A DNA stretch of 64,000 bases from CAWHHZ01 sp963829355. GTDB lineage: Bacteria; Acidobacteriota; Thermoanaerobaculia; Gp7-AA8; JAHWKK01. The stretch spans positions 53,117 through 117,116 of the forward strand of contig CAWHHZ010000007.1 of assembly GCA_963829355.1 (NCBI GenBank), given 5' to 3'. The number at the start of each line of letters is the position of its first letter. Positions within the stretch are counted from its first letter, which is position 1. This document shows, one piece after another, positions 28,425 through 37,543 of this stretch. A program made the position numbers and the translations under genes. A model generated the notes under the pieces. That model was not told the origin of the DNA. It searched no databases and worked only from the letters and a program-made list of their open reading frames with translations.

Positions 28425-30005
28425 TCAGGAATTCTCGATCATTGCGCAGAAGGTGCCGACGAGCCCCGGGTCGAACTGCTTCCCCGCCTCCGCGCGGATG
28501 CGCTGCAGAGCGTCGGCCTTGCTCAGAGGGTTCTTGTAGGAATGCTGTGAAGTCATCGCGTCGTAAGACTCGCAGAGATGGATGATCTTGGAGCCGAGGG
28601 GGATCCGGTCCGCCGGGAGAGCCTCAGGATATCCGGTCCCGTCGACGCGTTCCTGATGGTAGTAGACCATCCGTCCGATTTCAGCTCCCAGAGCAGATCG
28701 AGCCACGATCACTCCTCCGACCAGCGGATGCTGCCGGACGATCTGCAGGTCGCCCTCGGAGAGCTCTTCTCCGCGCTCGCTGCGCGCGAAACCGAGAGGC
28801 CGCAGACCCACATCGTGCACCAGCGCGGCGATGCGCACGTCCTCGACCTCCGCGTTGGAAAGCCCGATTTTCCTCGCCAGCTCCGCGGAGAGCTCCGCGA
28901 CGCGTCGCGCATGCAGGATCAGGTCTGGATGAACCTCGAGGTCTGGCTCGAGAAGTCCCATCGCCACCTTCTCGCGCAGAGATCCGAGCTGCTCTGCCGC
29001 GCCGGCATTTTCGATCGACTGCTCGAGCGTCTGGTGGAGCTTCTCGAGATGACCACGCACATCCTCGTCCGGCTTCTGATCAAACACGACGCTCAGCACC
29101 ATGGAGTGAGGCTCTGCCGCTCGCACGGGTGCCGCCAGAAGATTCTTGATTCTTTCCGGAGTCACTTTGTACTCGCGCGTGCCGAACGGATAGGCAATCG
29201 TCGTGCGGAAATGCGGGAGATCTTCGCCACGCCGCCGCAACCAGATTCCGAGACGATTCCTGAACTGCTCCATTGCCTCGTCCGGAACCTCTCCTTTCGA
29301 CACGACGTGAAGATCGCTCGATGTCTCGGATGATGCAGAGACCGCGGCGATGGCGATCGCTCTGAGATTCAGAAAGGCGGGCAGCAGTCCGGCCGCCGTC
29401 GCCATCTTCCCGGCGATTCCCGAATTTCCTGCCGGCGCCTCGAGGAAGATTCCGCGGGACACCTCGGCGGAAGCGCGATCCGCGATCATCAGAGCCGGGC
29501 GTGAATCGCGGCCTCGGAGGACCTTCTGCTGTCCCCCGGGAGCTTCGTCGACTACGATCTTTCTCTGACCGTACATCCCTTCGTCGAGAAATACTTTGAG
29601 AAAATCCTCAGCAATCGACGCCGACTTCCGCAGATCCTCTGCATCGAAGTCCCGAGACGCTGCCTTGTCTCGCATGTCGATGAACCCGGCCAGCTTCCCC
29701 CTCGAGTAGATCGGTGTGACCAGCAGCCTCGAAGTGTCTGCCTCGTAGAGGATCTCCGAAAAACGATGATCCTCTGCGAGACTGTTGATGCAGAAGGCGC
29801 TGCGTTTCACGAGAAGACCATCGACGATCTCATCCTTGGGCTGGATGTTTTCCCTCATCCCCCGCCGGAAGCCATAGTGCGTCACTACCCCGTACGAGCC
29901 ATCATCGTCCAGCAGGTAGAGAGCCGCTTTGGTCGCCTTGATTTCCTCGAGGCATCGATACAGATTTTCCTTCAGCCGGGTTTCCAGTTGGGCCTCGATC
30001 TCCAT
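28425..30005 (-). CDS. GAF and HD-GYP domain protein
   Basis: 526 residues from the ATG at 30003-30005 (MEIEAQLETRLKENLYRC); a start 27 nt upstream is possible. The N-terminal GAF domain (residues 10-160: ATKAALYLLDDDGSYGVVTH, RLLVTPIYSRGKLAGFIDMR) is followed by a variable middle region. The C-terminal HD-GYP phosphodiesterase domain has the HD pair in ALVHDVGLRPLG and the GYP motif in HHQERVDGTGYPEALP-like sequence (YYHQERVDGTGYP), with HLCESYDAMTS. HD-GYP proteins hydrolyse cyclic di-GMP, or cGAMP in some groups; motif residues are intact so activity is plausible. Lies between smpB and lpxC (divergent). Confidence 0.92.
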   Translation of the reverse strand: MEIEAQLETRLKENLYRCLEEIKATKAALYLLDDDGSYGVVTHYGFRRGMRENIQPKDEIVDGLLVKRSAFCINSLAEDHRFSEILYEADTSRLLVTPIYSRGKLAGFIDMRDKAASRDFDAEDLRKSASIAEDFLKVFLDEGMYGQRKIVVDEAPGGQQKVLRGRDSRPALMIADRASAEVSRGIFLEAPAGNSGIAGKMATAAGLLPAFLNLRAIAIAAVSASSETSSDLHVVSKGEVPDEAMEQFRNRLGIWLRRRGEDLPHFRTTIAYPFGTREYKVTPERIKNLLAAPVRAAEPHSMVLSVVFDQKPDEDVRGHLEKLHQTLEQSIENAGAAEQLGSLREKVAMGLLEPDLEVHPDLILHARRVAELSAELARKIGLSNAEVEDVRIAALVHDVGLRPLGFARSERGEELSEGDLQIVRQHPLVGGVIVARSALGAEIGRMVYYHQERVDGTGYPEALPADRIPLGSKIIHLCESYDAMTSQHSYKNPLSKADALQRIRAEAGKQFDPGLVGTFCAMIENS

Positions 30006-30180
30006 GCTTCGAAGAGTATAGCCCGTGACCACGGCCCTAATGGCGTTGAGTTAAGGGTGCGACCGAGAATCGTCATGCCGAGCGGGCGGGTGGGTGGGCA
30101 TGCGAGGCAGCTCGCGAGTTTCGTACTCAGTGACGTCTGGGCCGCTGCATGAGCGACGGAGGAAGTGTCCTCGAAGGGCC

Positions 30181-30205
30181 ACTGGAGTGTGGCAAAAATA
30201 CCACA
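30181..30205 (+). promoter_or_regulatory. Motif copy 1 upstream of lpxC, with inverted TGTGG/CCACA arms
   Basis: A 25-nt sequence beginning ACTGGAGTGTGG, 117 nt before the lpxC start. Its core TGTGG-N8-CCACA is a perfect 5-bp dyad. The same sequence recurs (21 of 25 matches) directly upstream of the DUF4390 gene at 31251-31275. The GG-to-GC spacing does not fit a sigma-54 promoter. A shared regulator or promoter element is inferred only from the duplication. Confidence 0.35.
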
Positions 30206-30321
30206 TCAGACGAGAGACTACACTGATCACCTCAGAAAGTAAGTCTTTTAATATCAATAGTTTGCATCGGACGCTGGGTCTGCGAGAATGTGGCATCCCT
30301 CTCGCTCTATGGCAGGGCAGT

Positions 30322-31245
30322 ATGAACGTCCGTATGAACCGAAAAACACTCTCCACCATCGTTGCGATCGAAGGCGTCGGACTGCATTCCGGTATCTACA
30401 CGAGGCTCGAGCTTCGGCCCGCCGCCGCCGGCGACGGGATCCAGTTCATCCGCCGTGATCTCCACGATCTTCGAATTCCGGCACTCCAGTCAGCAACCAC
30501 CGCTCTCGATTACGCCACCTCCGTAGGGATCGACGACGTATCGATCGGTACCATCGAACATCTCCTTTCGGCGATCTTCGCGATGGGCATCACGGACCTC
30601 GACTTGTGCATCGATGGCCCTGAGGTCCCGATCATCGACGGAAGCGCCGCGCCATTCGTTCATTTGATTGATGCAGCGGGCGTCCGCGAGCTGGATGAAA
30701 CCATCGACGCCCTCGTCGTGAAAGAGCCGGTGTACCTCGAGCAGGGCGACAAGTGGATCAGGATGGAACCAGCCGACGAGCTGTCGATCCGCTACACCAT
30801 TGACTTTCCGCACCCTTCGATCGGTGTTCAGTCGATCGACTACCGGTTCGACTCACGGAGCTTCGAGAAGAACATCGCTCCCGCCCGCACCTACGGATTC
30901 ATGGCAGAGGTCGAGAAGCTGCGGTCCCTCGGCCTGGCCCGAGGCGGTTCGGTGGAGAACTGCATCGTCCTGGATGAGAACGGCGTCAGCAATGGGCCAC
31001 TGCGGTTCGAGGACGAGTTCGTGCGGCACAAAATCGTCGATCTGTTTGGGGACCTGGTCCTGACAGGACGTCCCGTCATCGGCCGGATCGAAGCCTACAA
31101 AGGTGGCCACGCCCTTCATTCGAGATTCGTTCGAGAACTTCTTGCCCAGAGCGGACTGGCAGAGCCGACCAGAGAAACTCCTTCGCTCGACGCGTCGGGA
31201 AACCTGGGCCTGACACGTCCGGTCATGCCGCCGGTGCGGGAGTGA
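30322..31245 (+). CDS. lpxC: UDP-3-O-acyl-N-acetylglucosamine deacetylase
   Basis: 307 residues. Zinc amidase for the committed step of lipid A synthesis, showing that the organism makes (or made) LPS. Motifs: EGVGLHSG at the N-terminus, zinc His in IEHLLSAIFAMGI, DGPEVPIIDGSAAPFV, the zinc pair in VRHKIVDLFGD, and the catalytic His in GGHALHSRFVREL. The start is placed at 30322, 6 nt behind GGCAGGG; 30334 is an alternative in-frame ATG. Upstream (30006-30321) there is no gene but AT-rich sequence and the duplicated 25-nt motif. Co-directional with the DUF4390-NtrYX genes downstream. Confidence 0.96.
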   Translation: MNVRMNRKTLSTIVAIEGVGLHSGIYTRLELRPAAAGDGIQFIRRDLHDLRIPALQSATTALDYATSVGIDDVSIGTIEHLLSAIFAMGITDLDLCIDGPEVPIIDGSAAPFVHLIDAAGVRELDETIDALVVKEPVYLEQGDKWIRMEPADELSIRYTIDFPHPSIGVQSIDYRFDSRSFEKNIAPARTYGFMAEVEKLRSLGLARGGSVENCIVLDENGVSNGPLRFEDEFVRHKIVDLFGDLVLTGRPVIGRIEAYKGGHALHSRFVRELLAQSGLAEPTRETPSLDASGNLGLTRPVMPPVRE

Positions 31246-31250
31246 AGGCG

Positions 31251-31275
31251 ACTGGAGTGTGGTAAAAGTGCAACA
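31251..31275 (+). promoter_or_regulatory. Motif copy 2 between lpxC and the DUF4390 gene
   Basis: Second copy of the 25-nt motif found at 30181 (ACTGGAGTGTGG core), beginning 5 nt after the lpxC stop and ending 3 nt before the ATG of the next gene. The dyad is imperfect here (TGTGG / CAACA). Its position could let a regulator or a promoter separate lpxC from the downstream two-component operon. Confidence 0.35.
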
Positions 31276-31278
31276 GCC

Positions 31279-31827
31279 ATGCTGCCGCGCCACGTTCTGA
31301 CTGCGCTTTGCCTGATCGTCCTCACCTTTTCGGCTGAGGCCGCGTCGGCGACGATCGACCAGTTCACCGCCACTGAAAGCGATGGAGCAGTCTCGGTACG
31401 GCTGCGGCTGGCGCACGCAATGGACGAGCCGTGGCGGCTCGAAGGACTGCAGAGCGGCCTGCCTCTCGCGTTCATCTATCAGGTCGAGCTGGTCCGTAAA
31501 CGGGAGAACTGGTTCGACACGGTACTCGCCTATCGCGAGATAGAGATGGTCGCCACCTACAACTCTCTCACACGTGAATATCTGCTGAACTACAGAAAAG
31601 ACCGGAAGCTGGTTTCCTCGGAGAACGTCCGCAGCCTCGAAGAGCTCGAGAAGAAGATGACCACTCTCTCCGAGGAGAGACTGTTCGAGATCAGGGGAAG
31701 AAGCGTGGGGCGTTTACGGATCAAGGCACGCGCCATTCTCGGGCGCAGCTACGTTCTTCAAGTGATTCCAAAGGCGGTGACGACCGACTGGGAAGCGGTG
31801 AGAGTTCAGGATCCCTCTGCACCATGA
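31279..31827 (+). CDS. DUF4390-family exported protein
   Basis: 182 residues with a signal peptide (MLPRHVLTALCLIVLTFSAE, probable cleavage after AASA). The mature part is beta-rich: VSVRLRLAHAMDEPWRLEGL, LPLAFIYQVELVRKRENWFD, ATYNSLTREYLLNYRKDRKL and a final YVLQVIPKAV, matching the DUF4390 family, whose members are commonly encoded beside NtrY/NtrX pairs. It overlaps the kinase start by 4 nt (ATGA), so it likely works with it, perhaps as a periplasmic sensor accessory. The function is not established. Confidence 0.85.
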   Translation: MLPRHVLTALCLIVLTFSAEAASATIDQFTATESDGAVSVRLRLAHAMDEPWRLEGLQSGLPLAFIYQVELVRKRENWFDTVLAYREIEMVATYNSLTREYLLNYRKDRKLVSSENVRSLEELEKKMTTLSEERLFEIRGRSVGRLRIKARAILGRSYVLQVIPKAVTTDWEAVRVQDPSAP

Positions 31828-33975
31828 AGCTCTCCGGCCTGTTCCGCTATCGCAAAGACCCCCGGCTGATCGTTGCTCTTCCTCTGCTGGTCTTCATCGG
31901 GACCTCGCTCGTCTACTACTTCATACAGGAGGCGAATGAGCTCAGTCCGGAAGCGCTCAGCAGCAGACTGCTGCTCTTCGTCCTGTGGAACATAAACCTC
32001 ATCCTGATCCTCGGTATCGTATTCGTCCTCACGCGAGCGATCATCAAAATGCTCCTCGAGCGGCAGAAGGGAATCCTCGGTTCGCGCTTCCGTACCAAAC
32101 TCGTACTCACCTACCTGGCGACCTCCATCGTCCCGATCGTCCTCCTCTTCATCATTGCGAACGACCTGATCCGGGTGTCGATCGATCGCTGGTTCAATGT
32201 TCCGGTTCAAACTGTCCTGGCGAACGGCGAGTACATCGCCGAGTTCGCTCAGGATCAGGCCCTTGCACGCTCCGAGCGGGCAGCGGAACGACTCGTGAGT
32301 CAGGCGCTCGATCGAACGCTCTCAAATAGCGTGCTGCAGGAAGTTCTCAGCGAGCATGCTCTCGACCTCGCAGGACTCTATGAAAGCTCCGTGGCTGCCC
32401 AGCTGATGGCGAATCCCGTAGCGCCGATTCATGAAGTCAGAGAGCCTCCATCGGAGTTTTTCGAGGAAGTCGCGCGGGCTGGGCGGGCCGTGAAAATCGA
32501 CGTGGTTCCGAGTGGGAAATGGCTGAGGGTTGGTTATCGGGTGGGTGACTCCGCAGAGCGCGCCGTGGTGACGGGCGTCTTCTTCCCCTCCGCCATCAGC
32601 CGGAAGATCGACGAGAACATCATCGCCCATCATGATTTTCTCCAGCTCGAGTCACAACGATCTTCTCTCAAGGCTGCACAGACATCGCTTTTCGTCATGG
32701 TGACGCTCTACATTCTCTTCGGAACGATCTGGACTGCGATCTATGTCTCACGGCGGATCACGGGTCCGATGCAGGCACTCACCGCGGGGACCCGGCTGCT
32801 CGCGGACGGGGACTATTCGCACCGGATCGAGGTGAGGGCCACCGACGAGTTCGGTCTGCTGATCGATTCGTTCAACTCGATGGCGAGCGAAGTCGAGCAA
32901 CATCGGAGTGCACTCACGGAGTCGAACACGGAACTGCAGAACGTGAACGAAAGTCTCGACGAGGAGCGCGCCTTTCTCGCCACCATTCAGGAGAGTGTTT
33001 CGACCGGGATCGTCTCATTCGACGACGAGCTCAAAATCCTGTCAATCAATCCGGCAGCGAGACGAATTCTGGGAATCCAGCACGATGCGCTGGGAGATTC
33101 TGCCGCAGAGGTCTTTCGGGGCGAGCTCGAGCCACTTCGCGATCTGCTCTCCGGCTTGACTGACGGAACGTCCACACGTCCGAGAGAAGTCGTGATTGCC
33201 CGGGGAGGCGACCTGCTCTATCTGGAGGTATCGGCGTCGAGACTGCGGAGCCCGGGGGGCGAGCATGGATGGGTCGTGGCGATCGAGAACATGACGGAGC
33301 TCGTGCAGGCGCAGAAGCTCGCCGCCTGGAGTGAGGCCGCTCGCAGGATCGCGCACGAGATCAAGAATCCCCTGACTCCGATTCAGCTCTCGGCCCAGCG
33401 CATCGCAAAACGATTCGCAAACGGAGGCGATCCCGACGATCTGTCCAAAGTCGTGAAAGAGGGAACGGAAACGATCATCGAAGAGGTGGGACAGCTGAAA
33501 CGAATGGTGGATGAATTCTCGCGATTTGCGAGGATGCCGGCGATCCACATCCGTCAGAGCTCGATCAGGCCAATCCTCGAACAGGCAGCTTCCCTGTATC
33601 GCGAAATCAAACCGGGATTGACAGCTGCGAGTGGAGACGCCGGAGGATCTTTCCGCGATCGTCGATCCCGAGCAGATCAAGAGAGCCATCATCAATCTGC
33701 TCGACAATGCAGTGTCGGCGTCCGAGAGTGGCGAGATTCTCGTTTCGGCACAGCGCCGCGATCGATCCCTGCTCATCGAGGTCAGCGATACCGGCCACGG
33801 CGTTCCGGATGAACACAAGGACCGCCTCTTTCTCCCCTATTTTTCAACGAAGAAGGACGGCACCGGTCTCGGCCTCGCCATCGTCCATCGCATCGTTCAC
33901 GACCACGACGGACGCATCAGCGTTCGCGATAATCGGCCACACGGTACAGTGTTCGCGATCGAGATTCCTACATGA
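31824..33975 (+). CDS. NtrY-like sensor histidine kinase, one frameshift
   Basis: About 717 residues. Two N-terminal TM helices (LIVALPLLVFIGTSLVYYFI; LFVLWNINLILILGIVFVL) plus a third, then a periplasmic sensor, another TM at about 285-310 and a HAMP segment (SRRITGPMQALTAGTRLLAD). PAS-like domain, HisKA box ARRIAHEIKNPLTPIQLSAQ with the phospho-His, then in the next frame the ATPase N, G1 and G2 boxes: NLLDNAVSASESG, VSDTGHGVPDEH and KDGTGLGLAIVHRIV. The frame shifts near 33620-33640 (one extra base). The NtrX-like regulator starts inside its stop (4-nt overlap). Probably the partner of the DUF4390 protein upstream. Confidence 0.92.
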
Positions 33976-35321
33976 CCGCCAATATCCTCATCATCGACGA
34001 CGAAGAATCCATCCGGTCCGTCCTGTCCCAGATTCTCCAGGATGAGGGTCATGGCACCGAGACCGCGAGCTCGGCTGAGGAAGGACTCGAGATGATTCGG
34101 AAGAGGAGCTTCGATCTGATATTTCTCGACGTCTGGCTGCCGGGGATGGATGGGCTCTCACTCGTCGAGCAGCTTTCCACTGCCCGGCGAACGTCGCCGA
34201 TCGTGATGATCTCCGGTCACGGAACCGTGGAGACGGCGGTCCGTGCCACTCGCCTCGGCGCCTACGACTTCCTCGAAAAGCCACTCTCCCTCGAACGTGT
34301 CCTCCTCACCGTAAACCACGCCCTGGCCGATCGAAAGCTCCGCGATCGCGTGAAGAACATGCACCAGGCAACGTTCGACGAAGTGCTGATCGGTGAGAGC
34401 GAACCGATGCAACGGCTCCGCGAACAATTGCTGCCGCCGCACCGACGATGGGACGCGTTCTGATCACTGGTGAGAACGGCAGCGGCAAGGAGATCGTCGC
34501 AAGGATGCTCCACCGGCACTCCACCCGCGTGGAGGAGCCGTTCGTCGACGTCAACTGCGCCGCGATTCCGGAAGAGCTCATCGAGTCGGAGCTCTTCGGT
34601 CATCGCCGAGGCGCTTTCACGGGAGCGACTGACGAGAAGAAGGGAAAGTTCGAGCTCGCTGACGGTGGGACTCTCTTCCTGGACGAAATCGGAGACATGA
34701 GTCTCAAGACTCAGGCGAAGGTACTGCGGGTTCTTCAGGAGCAGCAGCTTCAGCGGGTAGGCGGACATACGGTGATCAGGGTCGACGTCCGGGTCATCGC
34801 CGCTACCAACAAGGACCTCCGTAAGGAGATCGAGGAAGGGGGCTTCCGGGACGACCTCTTCTTCAGGCTCAACGTCGTGCCGATTCACGTCCCTCCCCTC
34901 CGGGAGCGGGACGAAGACGTCATCCAGCTCGCGCAGCATTTCCTTTACCGGTTTGCCTCCGAGATGGCTCGCGAGCCGAAACGTCTCAGCCCGGAAGCGG
35001 CGGCGGCTTTGCGGTCGTATCACTGGCCGGGCAATGTCCGCGAGCTGCGGAACCTGATGGAGCGCCTCACGATCCTCGTCTCCGGGCCTCACAATCGAAC
35101 GGAAGGATCTGGACCTGGAACGTCAAGGGGACTTCGCGAGCATCGTCAATACCGAGCTCCCCCTGAAAGAGGCGCGGGAGAAGTTTGAAAGAGAGTACAT
35201 TCTCCGGAAACTGACCGAGCTCGGCGGCAACGTGAGCCGAACGGCAGAGGCGCTCGGGGTCGAGCGATCAAACCTGTACCGGAAGCTCAATGCGTATGGA
35301 ATCCAGGTCGAGCGTGGATAG
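33972..35321 (+). CDS. NtrX-like sigma-54-dependent response regulator, two frameshifts
   Basis: About 449 residues. Receiver domain: IIDDEESIR acidic pocket, phosphoacceptor in LIFLDVWLPGMDG, MISGHGT and FLEKPLSLE. AAA+ sigma-54 activation domain: Walker A ITGENGSGKEIVAR, the GAFTGA loop in FGHRRGAFTGATDEKKGKFE that contacts sigma-54, Walker B TLFLDEIGD, then HWPGNVRELRNLMERL. The Fis-type HTH (GGNVSRTAEALGVERSNLYR) lies in the last frame and ends at TAG 35321. Frame breaks near 34435 and 35093; the second is an extra C in the codons before IERKDLDLE. It implies sigma-54 regulation somewhere in this genome. Confidence 0.92.
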
Positions 35322-35354
35322 CCCTTCTGCAGCTGAACAGCCGGTCCGCACGCC

Positions 35355-35440
35355 TTCTGAACCTTCAAGCCCCTAAACACCTGAACCTCTGAACCCCTGA
35401 ACCCTGAACCCTGAACACGGGACTCCTGAACTTCTGAACA
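35355..35440. repeat. Degenerate CTGAACC tandem repeat
   Basis: About ten copies of a 7-9-nt unit with core CTGAAC (CTGAACCT, CTGAACCC, CTGAACC...) lie in the gap between the NtrX-like gene and the tRNA-Gly. The same core recurs at 44264-44515 in both orientations. Reading it in the other strand gives a spurious low-complexity peptide rich in Val-Gln-Phe-Arg. Confidence 0.8.
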
Positions 35441-35538
35441 GTCCCCGGTCACACCTCCCGCGGCGACGTGCTTTTTGAGGAATAGAGATCAAACCGGAGG
35501 AGTTTAGTCCGTTCGCTGGCTCCGGAAGGAGCCGCCAT

Positions 35539-35613
<75 letters not shown>

Positions 35614-35629
35614 TGAGAGATCAACCCCA

Positions 35630-35654
35630 GGCCGCCCTCGAGGCGGCCTTTTTT
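35630..35654 (+). terminator. Rho-independent terminator of tRNA-Gly
   Basis: GGCCGCC, loop CTCGA, GGCGGCC followed by TTTTTT. A perfect 7-bp GC stem with a six-T tail, 17 nt after the CCA end. Confidence 0.92.
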
Positions 35655-35840
35655 CTGCCTGCCCTCACCCCACTGATGGATTCGGTACCGATCGCGCAGG
35701 GAGAGTCCGCGCGTGCAGAGAGCCCCGCGATTTCCTCTCATGGCCCTCGCGACCCGCGTCTGCCTCTTGACATGTCGCGCCGATTCGCATGACATCAATC
35801 CCATGAAAAGAATCGACACGTGCCGAGAGAGGAGCTGCTG

Positions 35841-36868
35841 ATGTTCCGTGCCCTGATGATTCACCCCGAGGGAGACACGATGGTCTCTGAGGTAAAGGAG
35901 CTCCCAGATGGTGAGCTGCCTGAGGGAGACACCACCGTCGAGGTGCTCTTTTCCAGCCTGAACTACAAGGATGGACTGGCGATCACGGGAAAGAGTCCCA
36001 TCGTACGTGGAGACTTTCCGTTCATCCCGGGCATCGACCTGGTCGGCAGAGTTCTCGAGTCACATTCAGATCATTCTCAGCGGGCGATCTGGTCGTGCAG
36101 AACGGCTGGGGCCTCGGCGAGAAGCACTGGGGAGGATTTTCAACGCGCGCTCGGACGCGTGCCGAGTGGCTTGTCAGACTTCCGTCGCAGATGAAGCCGA
36201 GAGACGCAGCCATTCTCGGCACCGCCGGGTACACGGCGATGCTCGCAGTCATGGCCCTCGAAGATCACGGCGTACGTAAGGATGACGTCGTGGTATCCGG
36301 CGCCTCCGGAGGAGTCGGCAGTGTGGCGGTTCACATCCTCTCGAAACTCGGCTATCGGTCGATCGCCTCCACTGGGAAGACGGACGCACATGACTACCTC
36401 GAAAGGCTCGGTGCAACTGGGATCGAGGACCGCTCGGGACTCTCATCGGGACCGGGCCGCGCGCTCGAGTCGGCTCGGTGGGCCGGAGCGATCGACAACG
36501 TCGGCGGTGCCACTCTCGCCACGATCGTCGCCCAGACCGCGGCGGGTGGAACGATCGCATCGTGCGGCAACGCCGGAGGAGTCGAACTGCAGACGACCGT
36601 GCTCCCTTTCATTCTCCGAGGAGTCACCCTCGCGGGAATCGACTCGAACACCTGTCCAAATGAACGGCGTGAGATCGCATGGAAGCGACTCGCGGAGCTC
36701 GTGACTCGCGAAGCTCTCGACCTGATCGACGCAGGAACCCTGGGGCTGGAAGACCTTCCCGACGCGGCCCGGAAGATCACCCGCGGAGAGGTCAGAGGCC
36801 GGTACGTCGTCGAGCATGAGCCGGTGACTGGGTTTGGTTGTTGGGTCGTTGAGTCATTGAGTCGTTGA
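35841..36868 (+). CDS. MDR-family NADPH oxidoreductase (acryloyl-CoA reductase AcuI/YhdH-like), one frameshift
   Basis: About 342 residues. Medium-chain reductase without zinc: N-terminal GroES-like part with EVLFSSLNYKDGLAITGKSP and FPFIPGIDLVGRVLES, then in the second frame GDLVVQNGWGLGEKHWGGF. The Rossmann motif is VVVSGASGGVGSVAVHI, followed by GAIDNVGG and GSNTCPNERRE-type motifs (DSNTCPNERR), all typical of YhdH/AcuI. AcuI reduces acryloyl-CoA to propionyl-CoA with NADPH. The ATG at 35841 has RBS GAGAGGAG. The frame breaks near 36065. The last 12 codons lie inside the TTGRGTCR repeat, so the natural C-terminus may have been replaced. Confidence 0.88.
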
Positions 36869-36952
36869 GTCGTTGGGTCATGGGTCGTTGGGTCGTTGGG
36901 TCGTTGAGTCGTTGAGTCGTTGGGTCATTGAGTCGTTGGGTCGTTGGGGTCA
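36841..36952. repeat. Octamer tandem repeat (TTGRGTCR), about 14 units
   Basis: Fourteen consecutive units of 8 nt (one of 7, the last 9): TTGGGTCG, TTGAGTCA, TTGAGTCG and so on, varying only at R positions. The array begins within the last codons of the oxidoreductase and provides its TGA stop at 36866-36868. Degenerate copies continue to about 36980. There are no spacers, so it is not CRISPR. The minus strand reads as an open Thr-Gln-Arg-Leu-Asn-Asp peptide, judged spurious. The rest of 36953-37131 shows no gene. Confidence 0.9.
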
Positions 36953-37131
36953 CGGGGTTCTTGAGGCATTGGGTCGTCGAGAAGTGTGACCATGTTGAGG
37001 GCTGGTCCCCGGGGCAACGTATCCACCGCCATGTCGGCGTCACAAGGCCTTGATTCGACATGGTCCGGACAGCTCGCAATGTCGTTGCTGAAACACTAAG
37101 GGACACAGCGTCCCAAAGACTCAATGACCGG

Positions 37132-37543
37132 TCAGCGGTTCGCCACGATCTTCCGCTTCCAGGGTCTCTCGGGATCGGAGATGAACATGAATGCGTCGCG
37201 ATAGATCCGGACCTGCGGAATGAGGCCGGGCCATACGATCGAGACCACATCGTAGCGCGCGGTCAGCGGCTGACCGGTTCTCGAGAGGTATCGTTCCGCG
37301 GCGCGGAAGAGGCGTTCACGCTGACGCTCGTCGACGGCCTCCCACGGCTCCCCTCTCCGCTCCGATTGACCGCGTCTTCACCTCGACGAACGCGATGCGG
37401 CTTCCCCGTTTCGCAATGAGGTCGATCTCGATTCCCCCCTCGACCACATTCCTCCCCAGTATCCGGAAGCCCTGAAACCGGTACAACCAGGCGGCGAGCG
37501 TCTCACCGCGGCGACCGAGTGCGTGGATACGGGCGTCGCTCAT
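37132..37543 (-). CDS. UPF0102 (YraN) nuclease-fold protein, one frameshift
   Basis: About 136 residues. Restriction-endonuclease-like fold: GRRGETLAAWLYRFQGFRIL, RNVVEGGIEIDLIAKRGSRI and AFVEVKTRS give the G-E-x-A, E/D-D and E-x-K active-site pattern of UPF0102. Past the frame change near 37370 the sequence continues SERRGEPWEAVDERQRERLF and ends ISDPERPWKRKIVANR at the TGA 37132-37134. Members are predicted nucleases of unknown role. The start ATG overlaps the mutL stop (ATGA), indicating coupling with mismatch repair. Confidence 0.85.

Noticed and set aside
30181..31275. Sigma-54 promoters before lpxC and the DUF4390 gene
   Set aside because: The GG and GC dinucleotides are about 7 nt apart instead of the required 10, so the -24/-12 spacing fails.
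36841..36980. CRISPR-like array
   Set aside because: Units are 8 nt with no intervening unique spacers and no cas genes; it is a simple tandem repeat.
36792..37250. Minus-strand ORF with Thr-Gln-Arg-Leu-Asn-Asp repeats as a repeat protein
   Set aside because: It exists only because the octamer array is open in that frame; no RBS, no family similarity, and it overlaps a real gene end.
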